Source of the DNA: Roseateles_C aquae
GTDB taxonomy: Bacteria > Pseudomonadota > Gammaproteobacteria > Burkholderiales > Burkholderiaceae_C
NCBI RefSeq assembly: GCF_032337115.1
Contig: NZ_JAVXZY010000004.1
Span: 372,001 to 436,000, forward strand
Length of the DNA: 64,000 nucleotides
Reading direction: 5' to 3'
Part shown: piece after piece, positions 54,256-62,866 of the stretch
Position numbering within the stretch: position 1 is the stretch's first letter
How the letters are laid out: each line of letters begins with the position of its first letter
Program-made: the position numbers and the translations under genes
The notes under the pieces: generated by a model
What the model saw: only the letters and a program-made list of their open reading frames with translations
Told to the model about the DNA's origin: nothing
Databases searched by the model: none

Positions 54256-57030
54256 TTACTTGAACTGGTAAGCGGCGGAGGCGTACCAGAAGCGGCCGCG
54301 CGGATCGACGAACGAACCGGCATAACCAGCGGCGTGCGAACCATAGGACGGCACGGCGGTGTACGGCGGTTCCTTGTCGAACAGATTGCGAATGCCAACG
54401 CGCAGCGTCACGTCCTTGAAGCCGCGATAGCTGGTCGACAGGTTCCAGCGGCTTGAGTTCTTGACTTCGTGAGCAGCGCTACCGCCGACGTTGTTGTAGA
54501 CCTGCAGCGCAGACTCCGTCCAGCCCTTGACGTAGACGTTTTCCAGTGACGCAGACCACACACCCATCACCCATTCGGCCGACGCCGTGTGCTGCCAACG
54601 CGGCACCGGCTGGACAGCACCGCCATCACCCGCCTTGCCGACATAGCTGATGTACGGCGTGTCCTTGCCGACCTGACGCTCCCACTGGCTGACGTAGGTG
54701 CCAGCAATACCCAGGTTCAGGTTGCCGTATTCCTTCAAACTGATGCGGCCGCGAACGTCGATGTCCAGACCGGAGGTGCGCAAACCACCCAGGTTCTCGA
54801 TCGGCGTATCGATGTAGGAAATGATGCCCGTGTTAGCACCGGTCTGGATGCGGTGAATGCGCGAGGCGTACAGATTCAGCAGATAGGCATCGGCCAGGAT
54901 GGCATCGCCGCCGACTTGGCTGATCTGGTCGCTCTTGTGGATTGCCCAGTAGTCAACGGTCGCCGTCAGGTACTTGTTCGGCTCAAACACAACACCCAGC
55001 GTGGCCTGCTTTGACTTCTCGGGCTTCAGGGTCGACGACGCCGTGCTCAGCACATTGAACTGGTTGTCAACGCAACGCGGATCTTCGTCAGCCAGCATCG
55101 CCGGCGGGCAGTTCTTGTCGGTGGCCGGGTTCGCCGTGTTGGTGAACGAGGCAGGGCTGTGAACGTCCCACAGTGTCGGCGCGCGGAAGCCAGTGCCGTA
55201 GGAGCCGCGCAGCAGCAGTTCCTTGGTCGGCTGGAAGCGCAACGCGAAGCGCGGATTGAAGGTAGAACCGAAATCGCTGTAGCGGTCATAGCGCGCCGCC
55301 ACCGTGCCTTCCCAGCCCTTGGCAAAGGGCAGGCTCAGCTCGGTGAACACGGCCGAGATCGAACGCGAGGCCGAGGTCGGCGGCACCGTGCCTTCGCCGC
55401 CCACATGCAGACCCGCTGCGTAATCGGCGTTGATAGGATTGTCCTCGGCCTTTTCGTTGCGGAAGTCTGCGCCAACAGCGATGGCTGCCGTGCCACCGTC
55501 CATCTGGAAGATTTCACGGCTGGCCTTGGCGTCCAGGGCCATGGTCGTGCTCTTGGACTGGCGCATCGGACCTTCCATCCGGGCGCTGTTCCAGGCGCTC
55601 ATGTCGGCGCTGGCACCAAAGGGGTTGATATTGCCGGTCGCCAGAGCCGCAATGAACTTGGCCTCATGGACGTAGTTCTGGTACTCCAGATTGCCCTTGG
55701 CCTGCGCAAAGGTGAAGCCAGTGTCGTAGTCCCAGCCTGAGAACAGGCCTCGAGCGCCAACAACGACGCGAGTCTGCTCGTTGGTGTTGATATTGGTACG
55801 GTTGCCCAGCGGCAGGGCGCGCAGCGCGACTTCGGTGAAGCCATCGCCATCCGGATCCCAGGTCGCCGCGGTGTAACCCAATTTGGTCAGCAGATCCTTG
55901 GGGAAGTAGCGGCTGCTGGTGGGCAGCTTGAACGATGGGTATTCACCAGTGGTGCGGTCAAAGTGGCCGGCCAGCGAGTCGATGGGCACCGGCGCGATGC
56001 GGCCGATGCTATGGGCACGGGCATACGACGCCTCGGTGAAGAACTCGTTGTCCTTGTCGATCTTGTAGCTGAAGCGGCCGAACAGATCGCCCTTGCTCTG
56101 GTCAGGCAGATTGTCGAGCACGGCCGGGTAGATGAAGCGGCAACGCTTCTTGGCAGTGCCATTGGGCGTCGTGGCAGCCAAGGTCTGCAGTACCGTGTTG
56201 ACCGGGTCGCAAGCCTCGAAATCAGCGCCAGGATTCAGCTCCGGGAAGGCACCGGGCGTGATGTTGAATTCGACCAGGCGGCCAGGGAAGGCGCGACCCG
56301 AGGTCGGCGCGCCGGCATCGGCGATTTCGTCGAAGCGGTTGTACAGCTTCTGATCGACGGCGCGCAGGCGAGTATTCTTTTGCACATTGGCCGTCAGCAG
56401 CACGTTGAAATTGTCTGCGTTGTAGTCGCCGAAGCCCAGGGACAGGGTAGCGCCCTTTTCCGTGCCACCGATCTTGGCGCTGGTGTCGCCAAAGCGAATG
56501 CCAACCTCGCCGCGCTTGTAGTCGCGACGGGTGATGAAGTTGATCACGCCACCGACGGCGTCGGTACCGTAGACGGCCGAGGCACCGTCACGCAGCACTT
56601 CGACGCGCTCCAGCGCGGCAAACGGGATGCTGTTCAAGTCCACCGAGACGTTGCCACCGATCGAACCGAAGGGGTGATTGGCGAGGCGGCGACCATTCAG
56701 CAGAATCAGCGTCGAGTTCGCACCGAGGCCGCGCATATTGGCGTTGGAGGTCGCGTAACCGGCCCCTTGCGTGGTGTCAGAGAACGCAGCAGCGCTGGCG
56801 GAAACGCGGCGCAGCACTTCTTCAACGCTGGTCGCGCCGCTCTTCTCGATTTGCTCACGGGTGATGGTCGTCACCGGCAGTGCTGTCTCAGACTCCAGGC
56901 GGCGAATCGACGAACCGGTCACGGTAACGCGTTCCAGCGTTTCTTGTTGAGCGAGAGCGGGCGCCGAGAACAGCGCCATGCTGCCCATGTACGCCAAGCC
57001 CAGGGCCATGCAAAGGCGGGTGGTCTTCAT
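54256..57030 (-). CDS. TonB-dependent outer-membrane receptor
   Basis: A 924-residue receptor with a signal peptide (LGLAYMGSMALFSAPALA), VTVTGSSIRRLESETALPVTTITREQI, a plug with LERVEVLRDGASAVYGTDAVGGVINF and a barrel ending in the terminal Phe region SAAYQFK. The segment VTGSSIRR is the common start of receptors in the 'TBDR, VTGS.IRR' class often associated with polymer- or protein-derived nutrients; the ligand is unknown. GGAGG lies five bases before the ATG. A 203-bp gap follows toward the upstream sensor kinase, which could hold its promoter. No transporter neighbour. Confidence 0.9.
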   Translation of the reverse strand: MKTTRLCMALGLAYMGSMALFSAPALAQQETLERVTVTGSSIRRLESETALPVTTITREQIEKSGATSVEEVLRRVSASAAAFSDTTQGAGYATSNANMRGLGANSTLILLNGRRLANHPFGSIGGNVSVDLNSIPFAALERVEVLRDGASAVYGTDAVGGVINFITRRDYKRGEVGIRFGDTSAKIGGTEKGATLSLGFGDYNADNFNVLLTANVQKNTRLRAVDQKLYNRFDEIADAGAPTSGRAFPGRLVEFNITPGAFPELNPGADFEACDPVNTVLQTLAATTPNGTAKKRCRFIYPAVLDNLPDQSKGDLFGRFSYKIDKDNEFFTEASYARAHSIGRIAPVPIDSLAGHFDRTTGEYPSFKLPTSSRYFPKDLLTKLGYTAATWDPDGDGFTEVALRALPLGNRTNINTNEQTRVVVGARGLFSGWDYDTGFTFAQAKGNLEYQNYVHEAKFIAALATGNINPFGASADMSAWNSARMEGPMRQSKSTTMALDAKASREIFQMDGGTAAIAVGADFRNEKAEDNPINADYAAGLHVGGEGTVPPTSASRSISAVFTELSLPFAKGWEGTVAARYDRYSDFGSTFNPRFALRFQPTKELLLRGSYGTGFRAPTLWDVHSPASFTNTANPATDKNCPPAMLADEDPRCVDNQFNVLSTASSTLKPEKSKQATLGVVFEPNKYLTATVDYWAIHKSDQISQVGGDAILADAYLLNLYASRIHRIQTGANTGIISYIDTPIENLGGLRTSGLDIDVRGRISLKEYGNLNLGIAGTYVSQWERQVGKDTPYISYVGKAGDGGAVQPVPRWQHTASAEWVMGVWSASLENVYVKGWTESALQVYNNVGGSAAHEVKNSSRWNLSTSYRGFKDVTLRVGIRNLFDKEPPYTAVPSYGSHAAGYAGSFVDPRGRFWYASAAYQFK

Positions 57031-57233
57031 TGAGTTCCTCCAGAGGTAGGGTCAGGGTTGCCGGGCCACACGCGAACCAAAGTCGCCATTGATGACCAGC
57101 TTCTCAAGGGCTCGAATTGTTGTGGCTGCGCGACCCTTAGACCCACGCGGAGAAACCCTCCCAGTTGCCAAATCACATCACTCGAAACGTGGGCAATGTG
57201 ACTATTCGTACGGGGCAGACGGCGAAAAACCGG

Positions 57234-60200
57234 TCATGCCGCCTCGCGGCGCAAGCTCCAGGCCTGTATGGCGGCAATGCTGTGGCCGAGTTCGCGATTC
57301 AGCGCGGTGATGGCGCCGGGCAATGCGCTGGGGTCGCCCTCCTCGGCATGGGCCTGGGCGCAGATCTGCTCAAGCTCCGAGGCAACACCGGCCAGCTGGC
57401 TCAGGCCCAGATTGCCGGCCACGCCCTTGATGCGGTGCGCCTGGCTGCGCAGACTCATCAGCCCGCCGATCCGGGCCTCCTCCATCACCGACTGGTGATT
57501 GGAGTATTGCTTGGCAAAAGCGCCCAGCAGCTTGGTGAGCAGTTCGCTGCGGCCGGCACAGCGTTGCAGGGCGGCAGGGAAATCGGCACCGTCGACCTGC
57601 GGCCAATTGCTGTTGCCGAGTTCAGGCACTGCTTGCAAGGGCGCAGGTGAACTGTCGATCGGGCTGGCCAGCCGGGCGGCGCGACGACGATGGGCGTAGA
57701 CCAGCACCGTCTGCACCAGCACGCCGCCGTCGACCGGTTTGCTCAAGTGGCTGCACATGCCCGCCGCCAGACAGCGCATGCGCTGTTCAGGCAAGGCGTG
57801 GGCCGTGAGTGCAATCACTGGCAGGTCGGGGTCGATCTGATGCAGGCGGGCGGTCGCTTCATAGCCGTCCATGTCCGGCATCTGCACGTCCATCAGGGCG
57901 GCGTCGAAGCTGCCTGCGCCGCGCTCCGACAGCCGGTTGACGGCCTGCGCACCGCTGTCGGTCGCCACCACCTCGGCGCCTGCATAGCCGAGCATGTCCT
58001 GCAGGATCTCGCGGTTGATGTCGACATCGTCGGTCACCAGCAAGCGCAGGCCCCGCAGTGGCTGGCTGGCCGGCGTCTCGGCCGGCAGCACCACGTCGGC
58101 CGCTGGTGGATGCAGCGGCGGCGCGGCCACCAAGGGCAGGCTCAGCGTGAAACGCGAGCCCTCGCCCGGCACGCTCTGCAGCTCGATATCGCCGCCCATC
58201 AGCTGCGCCAGGCGCCGACTGATGCTCAGGCCCAGGCCCGTGCCGCCAAATTGACGTGTGGTCGAGCTGTCGGCCTGCTCAAAGGCATTGAAGATGCGCG
58301 CCTGCTGATCAGGCGCAATGCCGGTACCGGTGTCGTGCACGACGAACTGCAGTCGCTGCGGCGCCTCTGCAGCACCATCTGCGGCAGCTTCGATCTGCAA
58401 CTGCAGACGCACCTCGCCGTGCTCGGTGAACTTCACCGCGTTGGACAGCAGATTGAGCAGGATCTGGCTGACGCGGAGCCGGTCCAACGCCAGCCATTGC
58501 GGCACTTCGGCATCGCGCTCCAGGCGCAGGGGCAGGTCCTTGGCTCTGGCGCGCTCGTCGACCAGGTCGAGCACCTCCTGCACCAGCTGATCCAGCTGCG
58601 TGGGCTGCGGGTCGACCTCCAGCTTGCCGCTCTCCAGCTTGGAGAAATCCAGCACATCATTGATGACGCCCAGCAGATGGCCACCGGCGCGGACGATGCG
58701 GCGGAAGCTGTCGGCGCTGGCCCGCGCGTCGCTGGCTCGCTGAACGCCGAGTTGAGCCAGGCCCAGCACCGCATTGAGCGGGGTGCGGATTTCATGGCTC
58801 ATATTGGCGAGGAAGTCGCTCTTCACCTGCGCCAGGCGCTCGGCCTCATCCTTGGCCTGGCTGAGTTCGCGCTGCAGGCGCTTCAGCGAAGTCACATCGG
58901 TGCCCAGGTTCAGCACCGCATAGGGCTTGCCTTGGCTATCGGTCATCGACACGGCAGTGACCAGGTAGTCGTGCGGCCCATCTTCGCGCAACAGCTGCCG
59001 CTCACTGCTGCGCTGCTCACCGCCAGCCAGCAGCCGGGCATCGCTGATGGCCAGCTCCTGCGCCAGTTCAGTCCCAAAGGCCTGCAAGACGGTGCGGCCC
59101 AGCACCTGCTCACGGGTGATGCCGGTGGCACGTTCGAACATCCGGTTCACAAGAATGAAGCGGCCGCGGCTGTCGCGGATGTTCAAGGTGATGGGCAGTG
59201 CCTCGATGATCTCCTGCATGCGCTGCTTTTCATCTTGCAGCTCGATGGTGCGTTCGCGCACCTCCTGGCGCAGCCGTTGCTGATGCCATTGCAACGATCG
59301 CTCGGCCTCGACGCGGGCAGTGATGTCGTGCGCAAAGGCCACGGCGCAGATGCGGCCATCGAGCTCCATGCGATCCAGCTTGATGTCCCACCACAGCATC
59401 TCGCCATTGCGGTGGCGGCTGCGCCATTGAAAGTACTGCTCGCCCTCGGACACCGCACGGCGCACATGGCGCAGCGCCTGGCGCAAGCTGAAATCGCCGC
59501 CCGGGCAAAGCTGGCTCAGGCTGAGATCGCTCAGCTGTTGGCAGCCATGCTTGCGCAGGCATTGCGCATTGGCATAGCGCAAAGCGCCGGACTTGCCATC
59601 AAAAATCTGTATCGAGCTGAAGGAATTCTCCAGCAGGCCGCGCCAACGCTCTTCGCTATAGCGCAGATCAATGGCGCTTTGCCGCTGGGCGCGCAGCGTA
59701 TCGGCGAGCAGGCGCCGCGAGCGCTCCAGCCAGTTCGACACATCCCAGTACAGCGTGCCATAACGCAGCACCAGCCAGCCGGCCAGAAAGCAGCTGACCA
59801 TGTCAACGACCAGGTAGCTGGTCAAGGGCGGCGTGTTGCCGGCATGCATGCCGCTGATCCAACCCTGCATCTGAGCGAACCACAGCAGGCTCATGCCCAG
59901 CATGGCGCCGAGCATGCTCCATTTGGCCGCCTTGGGCCCGACCATGAAACCCATCACCACGGTCAGGGCAATCAATGCTGGAATGCCAGAGGAACGCAGC
60001 CCGTTGCCGTAGAAGGCCGCCAGCAGCACCAGGGTCAGCATCGTGGCGCTGCAGAAGAAGCAGGCCGCCACGCGCACGCTGATGCGCCAGGCCAGCAAGA
60101 AGGAGGAGGCCGCAATCATGAAGACAGCGGTGCCGGTACCCATGCGGCTGATGCGCACCGGCCAGGGATCGTCCATCGCCGCCAGCGAGGCCAGATGAGC

Positions 60201-60350
60201 CAGCGCAGCCAGCATGACCACGCCCAGCAGCACGGCCGCCACGCGCGCGACCTGCGCGTCCATCCGGGCCCTGAATTGCTTCAGGCCTTCTTCATCGTCA
60301 GCGGCACTGAGCACGCTGTCGACACCGTCCCACTGGTTCTCGCCCGTCAT
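57234..60350 (-). CDS. Hybrid sensor histidine kinase with PAS, REC and Hpt domains
   Basis: A 1038-residue membrane kinase. Five or six N-terminal helices (about 30-200) form a membrane sensor of the MASE type. Two PAS domains (about 215-330 and 365-480), HisKA with His519 in MSHEIRTPLNA, HATPase (NAVKF, GTGIAPDQQ, GGTGLGLSISRRLAQ), REC with Asp821 (MDVQMPDMDG) and a C-terminal Hpt with His972 (AHRIKGVAGNLG) follow. It is a complete phosphorelay chain within one protein, lacking only a final response regulator, which its upstream neighbour could supply. GGAAGG three bases before the ATG at 60350 fixes the start over 60383. Confidence 0.9.
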   Translation of the reverse strand: MTGENQWDGVDSVLSAADDEEGLKQFRARMDAQVARVAAVLLGVVMLAALAHLASLAAMDDPWPVRISRMGTGTAVFMIAASSFLLAWRISVRVAACFFCSATMLTLVLLAAFYGNGLRSSGIPALIALTVVMGFMVGPKAAKWSMLGAMLGMSLLWFAQMQGWISGMHAGNTPPLTSYLVVDMVSCFLAGWLVLRYGTLYWDVSNWLERSRRLLADTLRAQRQSAIDLRYSEERWRGLLENSFSSIQIFDGKSGALRYANAQCLRKHGCQQLSDLSLSQLCPGGDFSLRQALRHVRRAVSEGEQYFQWRSRHRNGEMLWWDIKLDRMELDGRICAVAFAHDITARVEAERSLQWHQQRLRQEVRERTIELQDEKQRMQEIIEALPITLNIRDSRGRFILVNRMFERATGITREQVLGRTVLQAFGTELAQELAISDARLLAGGEQRSSERQLLREDGPHDYLVTAVSMTDSQGKPYAVLNLGTDVTSLKRLQRELSQAKDEAERLAQVKSDFLANMSHEIRTPLNAVLGLAQLGVQRASDARASADSFRRIVRAGGHLLGVINDVLDFSKLESGKLEVDPQPTQLDQLVQEVLDLVDERARAKDLPLRLERDAEVPQWLALDRLRVSQILLNLLSNAVKFTEHGEVRLQLQIEAAADGAAEAPQRLQFVVHDTGTGIAPDQQARIFNAFEQADSSTTRQFGGTGLGLSISRRLAQLMGGDIELQSVPGEGSRFTLSLPLVAAPPLHPPAADVVLPAETPASQPLRGLRLLVTDDVDINREILQDMLGYAGAEVVATDSGAQAVNRLSERGAGSFDAALMDVQMPDMDGYEATARLHQIDPDLPVIALTAHALPEQRMRCLAAGMCSHLSKPVDGGVLVQTVLVYAHRRRAARLASPIDSSPAPLQAVPELGNSNWPQVDGADFPAALQRCAGRSELLTKLLGAFAKQYSNHQSVMEEARIGGLMSLRSQAHRIKGVAGNLGLSQLAGVASELEQICAQAHAEEGDPSALPGAITALNRELGHSIAAIQAWSLRREAA

Positions 60351-60390
60351 GTGCCTTCCCGGACTCAGCCGTGCTGCGGCCACTCAGCGT

Positions 60391-61548
60391 TCAGGCATAG
60401 GTGCCCAGCTTGTTGATGACGCGGCCCAGGAACTGTTCGACTTCCTGACTTTGATCCAGAGTCTGCAGCACGGCGTCCATGTACTGCTTGATGATGCCGC
60501 TGAGGTGTTCTTCCTGCACATGCGTCAAGCCCAGATGCAGAAAGCTGTTCTCGACATCGGCGGACAGGCTTTCAAACAGCTTGTGCACCTCTTGCGACTG
60601 CGCCTTGTTGCGTGCCGAGATGTCAGTCAGCGCATCGCGGGTCATGCCGACCAGATGACGGAAGTTGGCCAGGTCGCGGGTGGCCAGCTCGCTGTCCAGC
60701 GCCGCCACCCGGGTGACCGCGCCTTCCACCAGCAGCGCGATATTGTCGATCGCCCGACCCAGACGCTCCGATTCGGCGCGGTCCATCTCGGCCGGTCGCT
60801 GCAGCTGCAGGTCGCGCACGAAGAGCAGCACCGAACCGAAATGGAAGCTGGTGTGCGGCCCCAATGGGCGGATGCGAGCACCCTCGGTCTGGCTGTGCAG
60901 GTGCTCGAGGATGGAACTCTCCAAGGCCGTGCAACCGCCCTTGGCATTGATCAACAGCGCCTCGCCGCGGCCCTGGATGCGCACGCAGCCCTCCAGGCCG
61001 AAGCGCTGCAGCGATTCAAACAAGGCCTGGGCCAGCGCCTTGTAGTCCGCGCAACCATTGAGCCGGCGCTGGAACTCCAGCACCACACCGGCCTCGCCGA
61101 CCATATCGGCGCTGGACAAGACCGCGCTCATCACCTCGTCAAGCTGGCCGCTGAGCTCGCGTTGGCGCGCCCGCTGTCCCAGCAGCCGCTCGAACTTGGC
61201 CAACAACTCGGCCACCTCGAAGGGCTTGGCAACATAGTCGTCGCCACCGGCCTCATAGCCGAGCAGGCGTTCCTCGATCGAACTGTGCGCCGACAGAAAC
61301 ACCACCGACAGCTGTGCCCCGGCCTCGCTGGCGCGCAAGCGCCGGCAGACCTCGTAGCCATTGAGCTCAGGCATTTCGACATCGAGCAGCACCAGATCAA
61401 AAGGCTGCTGCTCACACAGGGCCAGGGCCTCTGCGCCACTGGTCACGCTCTGCAACTCGTAGCTGTCCTCCAGACTCGCCGCGAGCATCTGCAAACTCAG
61501 CTCATCGTCATCAACCAACAAGACTCTCGACCGTTCGCCCATCTTCAT
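60391..61548 (-). CDS. Response regulator with uncharacterised helical output region
   Basis: A 385-residue protein with an N-terminal CheY-like receiver: acidic pocket VDDDE (12-16), Asp56 in LLDVEMPELNG and Lys108 in VAKPF. The remaining ~260 residues have no DNA-binding motif. Their middle part resembles a GAF-like beta region (VRIQGRGEALLINAKGG) and the end is helical, possibly coiled coil. The gene is upstream of the hybrid kinase with a 40-bp gap, so the two are likely co-transcribed and the receiver may be the final acceptor of its phosphorelay. The output is probably protein binding or an enzyme activity, not transcription. ATG at 61542 is an alternative. Confidence 0.85.
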   Translation of the reverse strand: MKMGERSRVLLVDDDELSLQMLAASLEDSYELQSVTSGAEALALCEQQPFDLVLLDVEMPELNGYEVCRRLRASEAGAQLSVVFLSAHSSIEERLLGYEAGGDDYVAKPFEVAELLAKFERLLGQRARQRELSGQLDEVMSAVLSSADMVGEAGVVLEFQRRLNGCADYKALAQALFESLQRFGLEGCVRIQGRGEALLINAKGGCTALESSILEHLHSQTEGARIRPLGPHTSFHFGSVLLFVRDLQLQRPAEMDRAESERLGRAIDNIALLVEGAVTRVAALDSELATRDLANFRHLVGMTRDALTDISARNKAQSQEVHKLFESLSADVENSFLHLGLTHVQEEHLSGIIKQYMDAVLQTLDQSQEVEQFLGRVINKLGTYA

Positions 61549-61769
61549 GCCCTTTCTGGCAATGCGTGGTTTTCTCCCTCGGTCATCGCGCCTGTGCGCG
61601 CCGGCAGCGGACTCGCCCCTGCCGGAAACGCGCCGCTTGCATCTGTCTGTGTACTCGGCAATTCACCGCCCGGCTTGAGCGCCCGATTACCAGCTGTGCA
61701 AAAGGCACGGCAAACCCAGGTTAAGCGAAGCCGCCAGCGCGGGCAAGTCCTGACCCCGAGCAGTGTCGT

Positions 61770-62351
61770 TCAGAAGCCCAAGGCGCTGCCCGCGCCAAAC
61801 AGCGTCAGCAGGCCCAGAGCGATGAAAATCAACGCCGCCACCGCATGCACCAGGCGGACTGGAATCCGGCTGGCCGCACGACTGCCCACCAGCACCGCCG
61901 GCACATTGGCGATCATCATGCCCAGCGTGGTGCCGGCCACCACGGCATAGAAATCGCTGAAGCGCGCGGCCAGCGCCACGGTGGCGATCTGGGTCTTGTC
62001 CCCCATCTCGGCCAGGAAGAAGGCCACGATGGTGGTGCCCAGCACACCCAGCTTCAGGCCCTTGCCGCCCTCTTTCTCCTCATCGATCTTGTCCGGCACC
62101 AGGGTCCACAAGCCCATCGCGACAAAGCCCAGGCCCAGCAGCCAGCGCAGCGTCGAGGGGCTCAGCTGCGAGGTGATCCAGGCCCCCAGGGCGCCGGCGA
62201 AGCCGTGGTTGACCACGGTGGCGATGAAAATGCCGAGGATGATGGGCAGTGGCTTGCGAAAGCGCGCGGCCAGCAAAAAGGCCAGCAACTGGGTCTTGTC
62301 GCCGATTTCGGCGAGGGCCACCAGGCCGGTAGAGACGAGAAAAGCTTCCAT
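61770..62351 (-). CDS. UPF0016/GDT1 (TMEM165) family cation exporter
   Basis: A 193-residue inner-membrane protein with two inverted repeats, each with the signature E-x-G-D-K-T: AEIGDKT (Glu15) and AEMGDKT (Glu115). Six hydrophobic helices flank a charged loop (PDKIDEEKEGGKG). Bacterial GDT1 homologues (MneA) export Mn2+. The yybP-ykoY riboswitch seen upstream supports a manganese-efflux role here. The ATG at 62351 opens the family's usual start MEAFLVSTGLVALAEIGDKT; the longer frame to 62393 lies inside the leader. Confidence 0.92.
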   Translation of the reverse strand: MEAFLVSTGLVALAEIGDKTQLLAFLLAARFRKPLPIILGIFIATVVNHGFAGALGAWITSQLSPSTLRWLLGLGFVAMGLWTLVPDKIDEEKEGGKGLKLGVLGTTIVAFFLAEMGDKTQIATVALAARFSDFYAVVAGTTLGMMIANVPAVLVGSRAASRIPVRLVHAVAALIFIALGLLTLFGAGSALGF

Positions 62352-62427
62352 GGCGAGAACTCCCCGGCCTGATTGCAATAAACCGATGACCATGCGCCCG
62401 CCCGGCCGGTGCAGGGGGCGGCATGAT

Positions 62428-62549
62428 CAAAGGTCTTGCCAGGCTGGCGGGAATGCGATTCCCTGGGCTGCCCGTACCATGGCTCTCACGAACCAAGTCT
62501 GTTGACACGGGCCTGCGGCATGATGCGCAGCGGCTACTCCCCAATGAAG
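62428..62549 (-). promoter_or_regulatory. yybP-ykoY (Mn2+) riboswitch
   Basis: Reading the minus strand, the hallmark TTGGGGAGTAGCC (about 62544-62532) starts the element. A GTGTCAACAG follows, resembling the conserved GTCAACA, and the 3' conserved GGCAAGACCTTTG closes it (about 62440-62428). A CCCGT/ACGGG pair supports an internal arm. These match the yybP-ykoY aptamer class, which senses Mn2+ and turns on manganese exporters. It lies 77 bases before the GDT1 gene. A TACAAT (-10-like) at 62560-62555 is suitably placed for a promoter. Boundaries are approximate. Confidence 0.85.
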
Positions 62550-62584
62550 CGGCCATTGTAAAGCTGCGACCCCGAACAAAGACC

Positions 62585-62866
62585 ATGCGCCAGATCAAAG
62601 TCGAGAAAGCGGCAAGTTTCCGCGGCCTGGGGCCCAAAAGCCAGGCGCAGCTGGCGGGTCTGGGCATCAGCACGCCGGACCAGCTTGCCGCCGCAGACGT
62701 CTATGAGCTCTACGCCCGACTCAAGGCGGCCTGGCCCGGCGCCAGCCTCAATCTGCTTTATGCGCTGATCGGCGCTCAGGAAGACTGCGACTGGCGCGAG
62801 ATTGCCCGCGAACGCCGCACCGAGATCCTGCTGCGGCTGGACGCGATGGGGCTGGCGCCGCGCTAG
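62585..62866 (+). CDS. TfoX C-terminal domain protein
   Basis: A 93-residue protein. FRGLGPKSQAQLAGLGISTPDQLAAADVYELYARLKA is the helix-hairpin-helix-like TfoX_C domain, present alone here without the TfoX N-terminal domain. LNLLYALIGAQEDCDWREIARERRTEIL completes it. TfoX/Sxy proteins regulate competence in gammaproteobacteria; the role of C-domain-only members is not known. Its start lies about 25 bp from the riboswitch-side promoter, in the divergent region with GDT1. Its stop overlaps that of the convergent NDH-2 gene by four bases. Confidence 0.85.
   Translation: MRQIKVEKAASFRGLGPKSQAQLAGLGISTPDQLAAADVYELYARLKAAWPGASLNLLYALIGAQEDCDWREIARERRTEILLRLDAMGLAPR

Noticed and set aside
57690..60416. 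908-residue plus-strand open frame
   Set aside because: It lies entirely opposite the hybrid histidine kinase gene, is rich in Gln, His, Ala and Leu in the way antisense frames of GC-rich genes are, and shows no domain.
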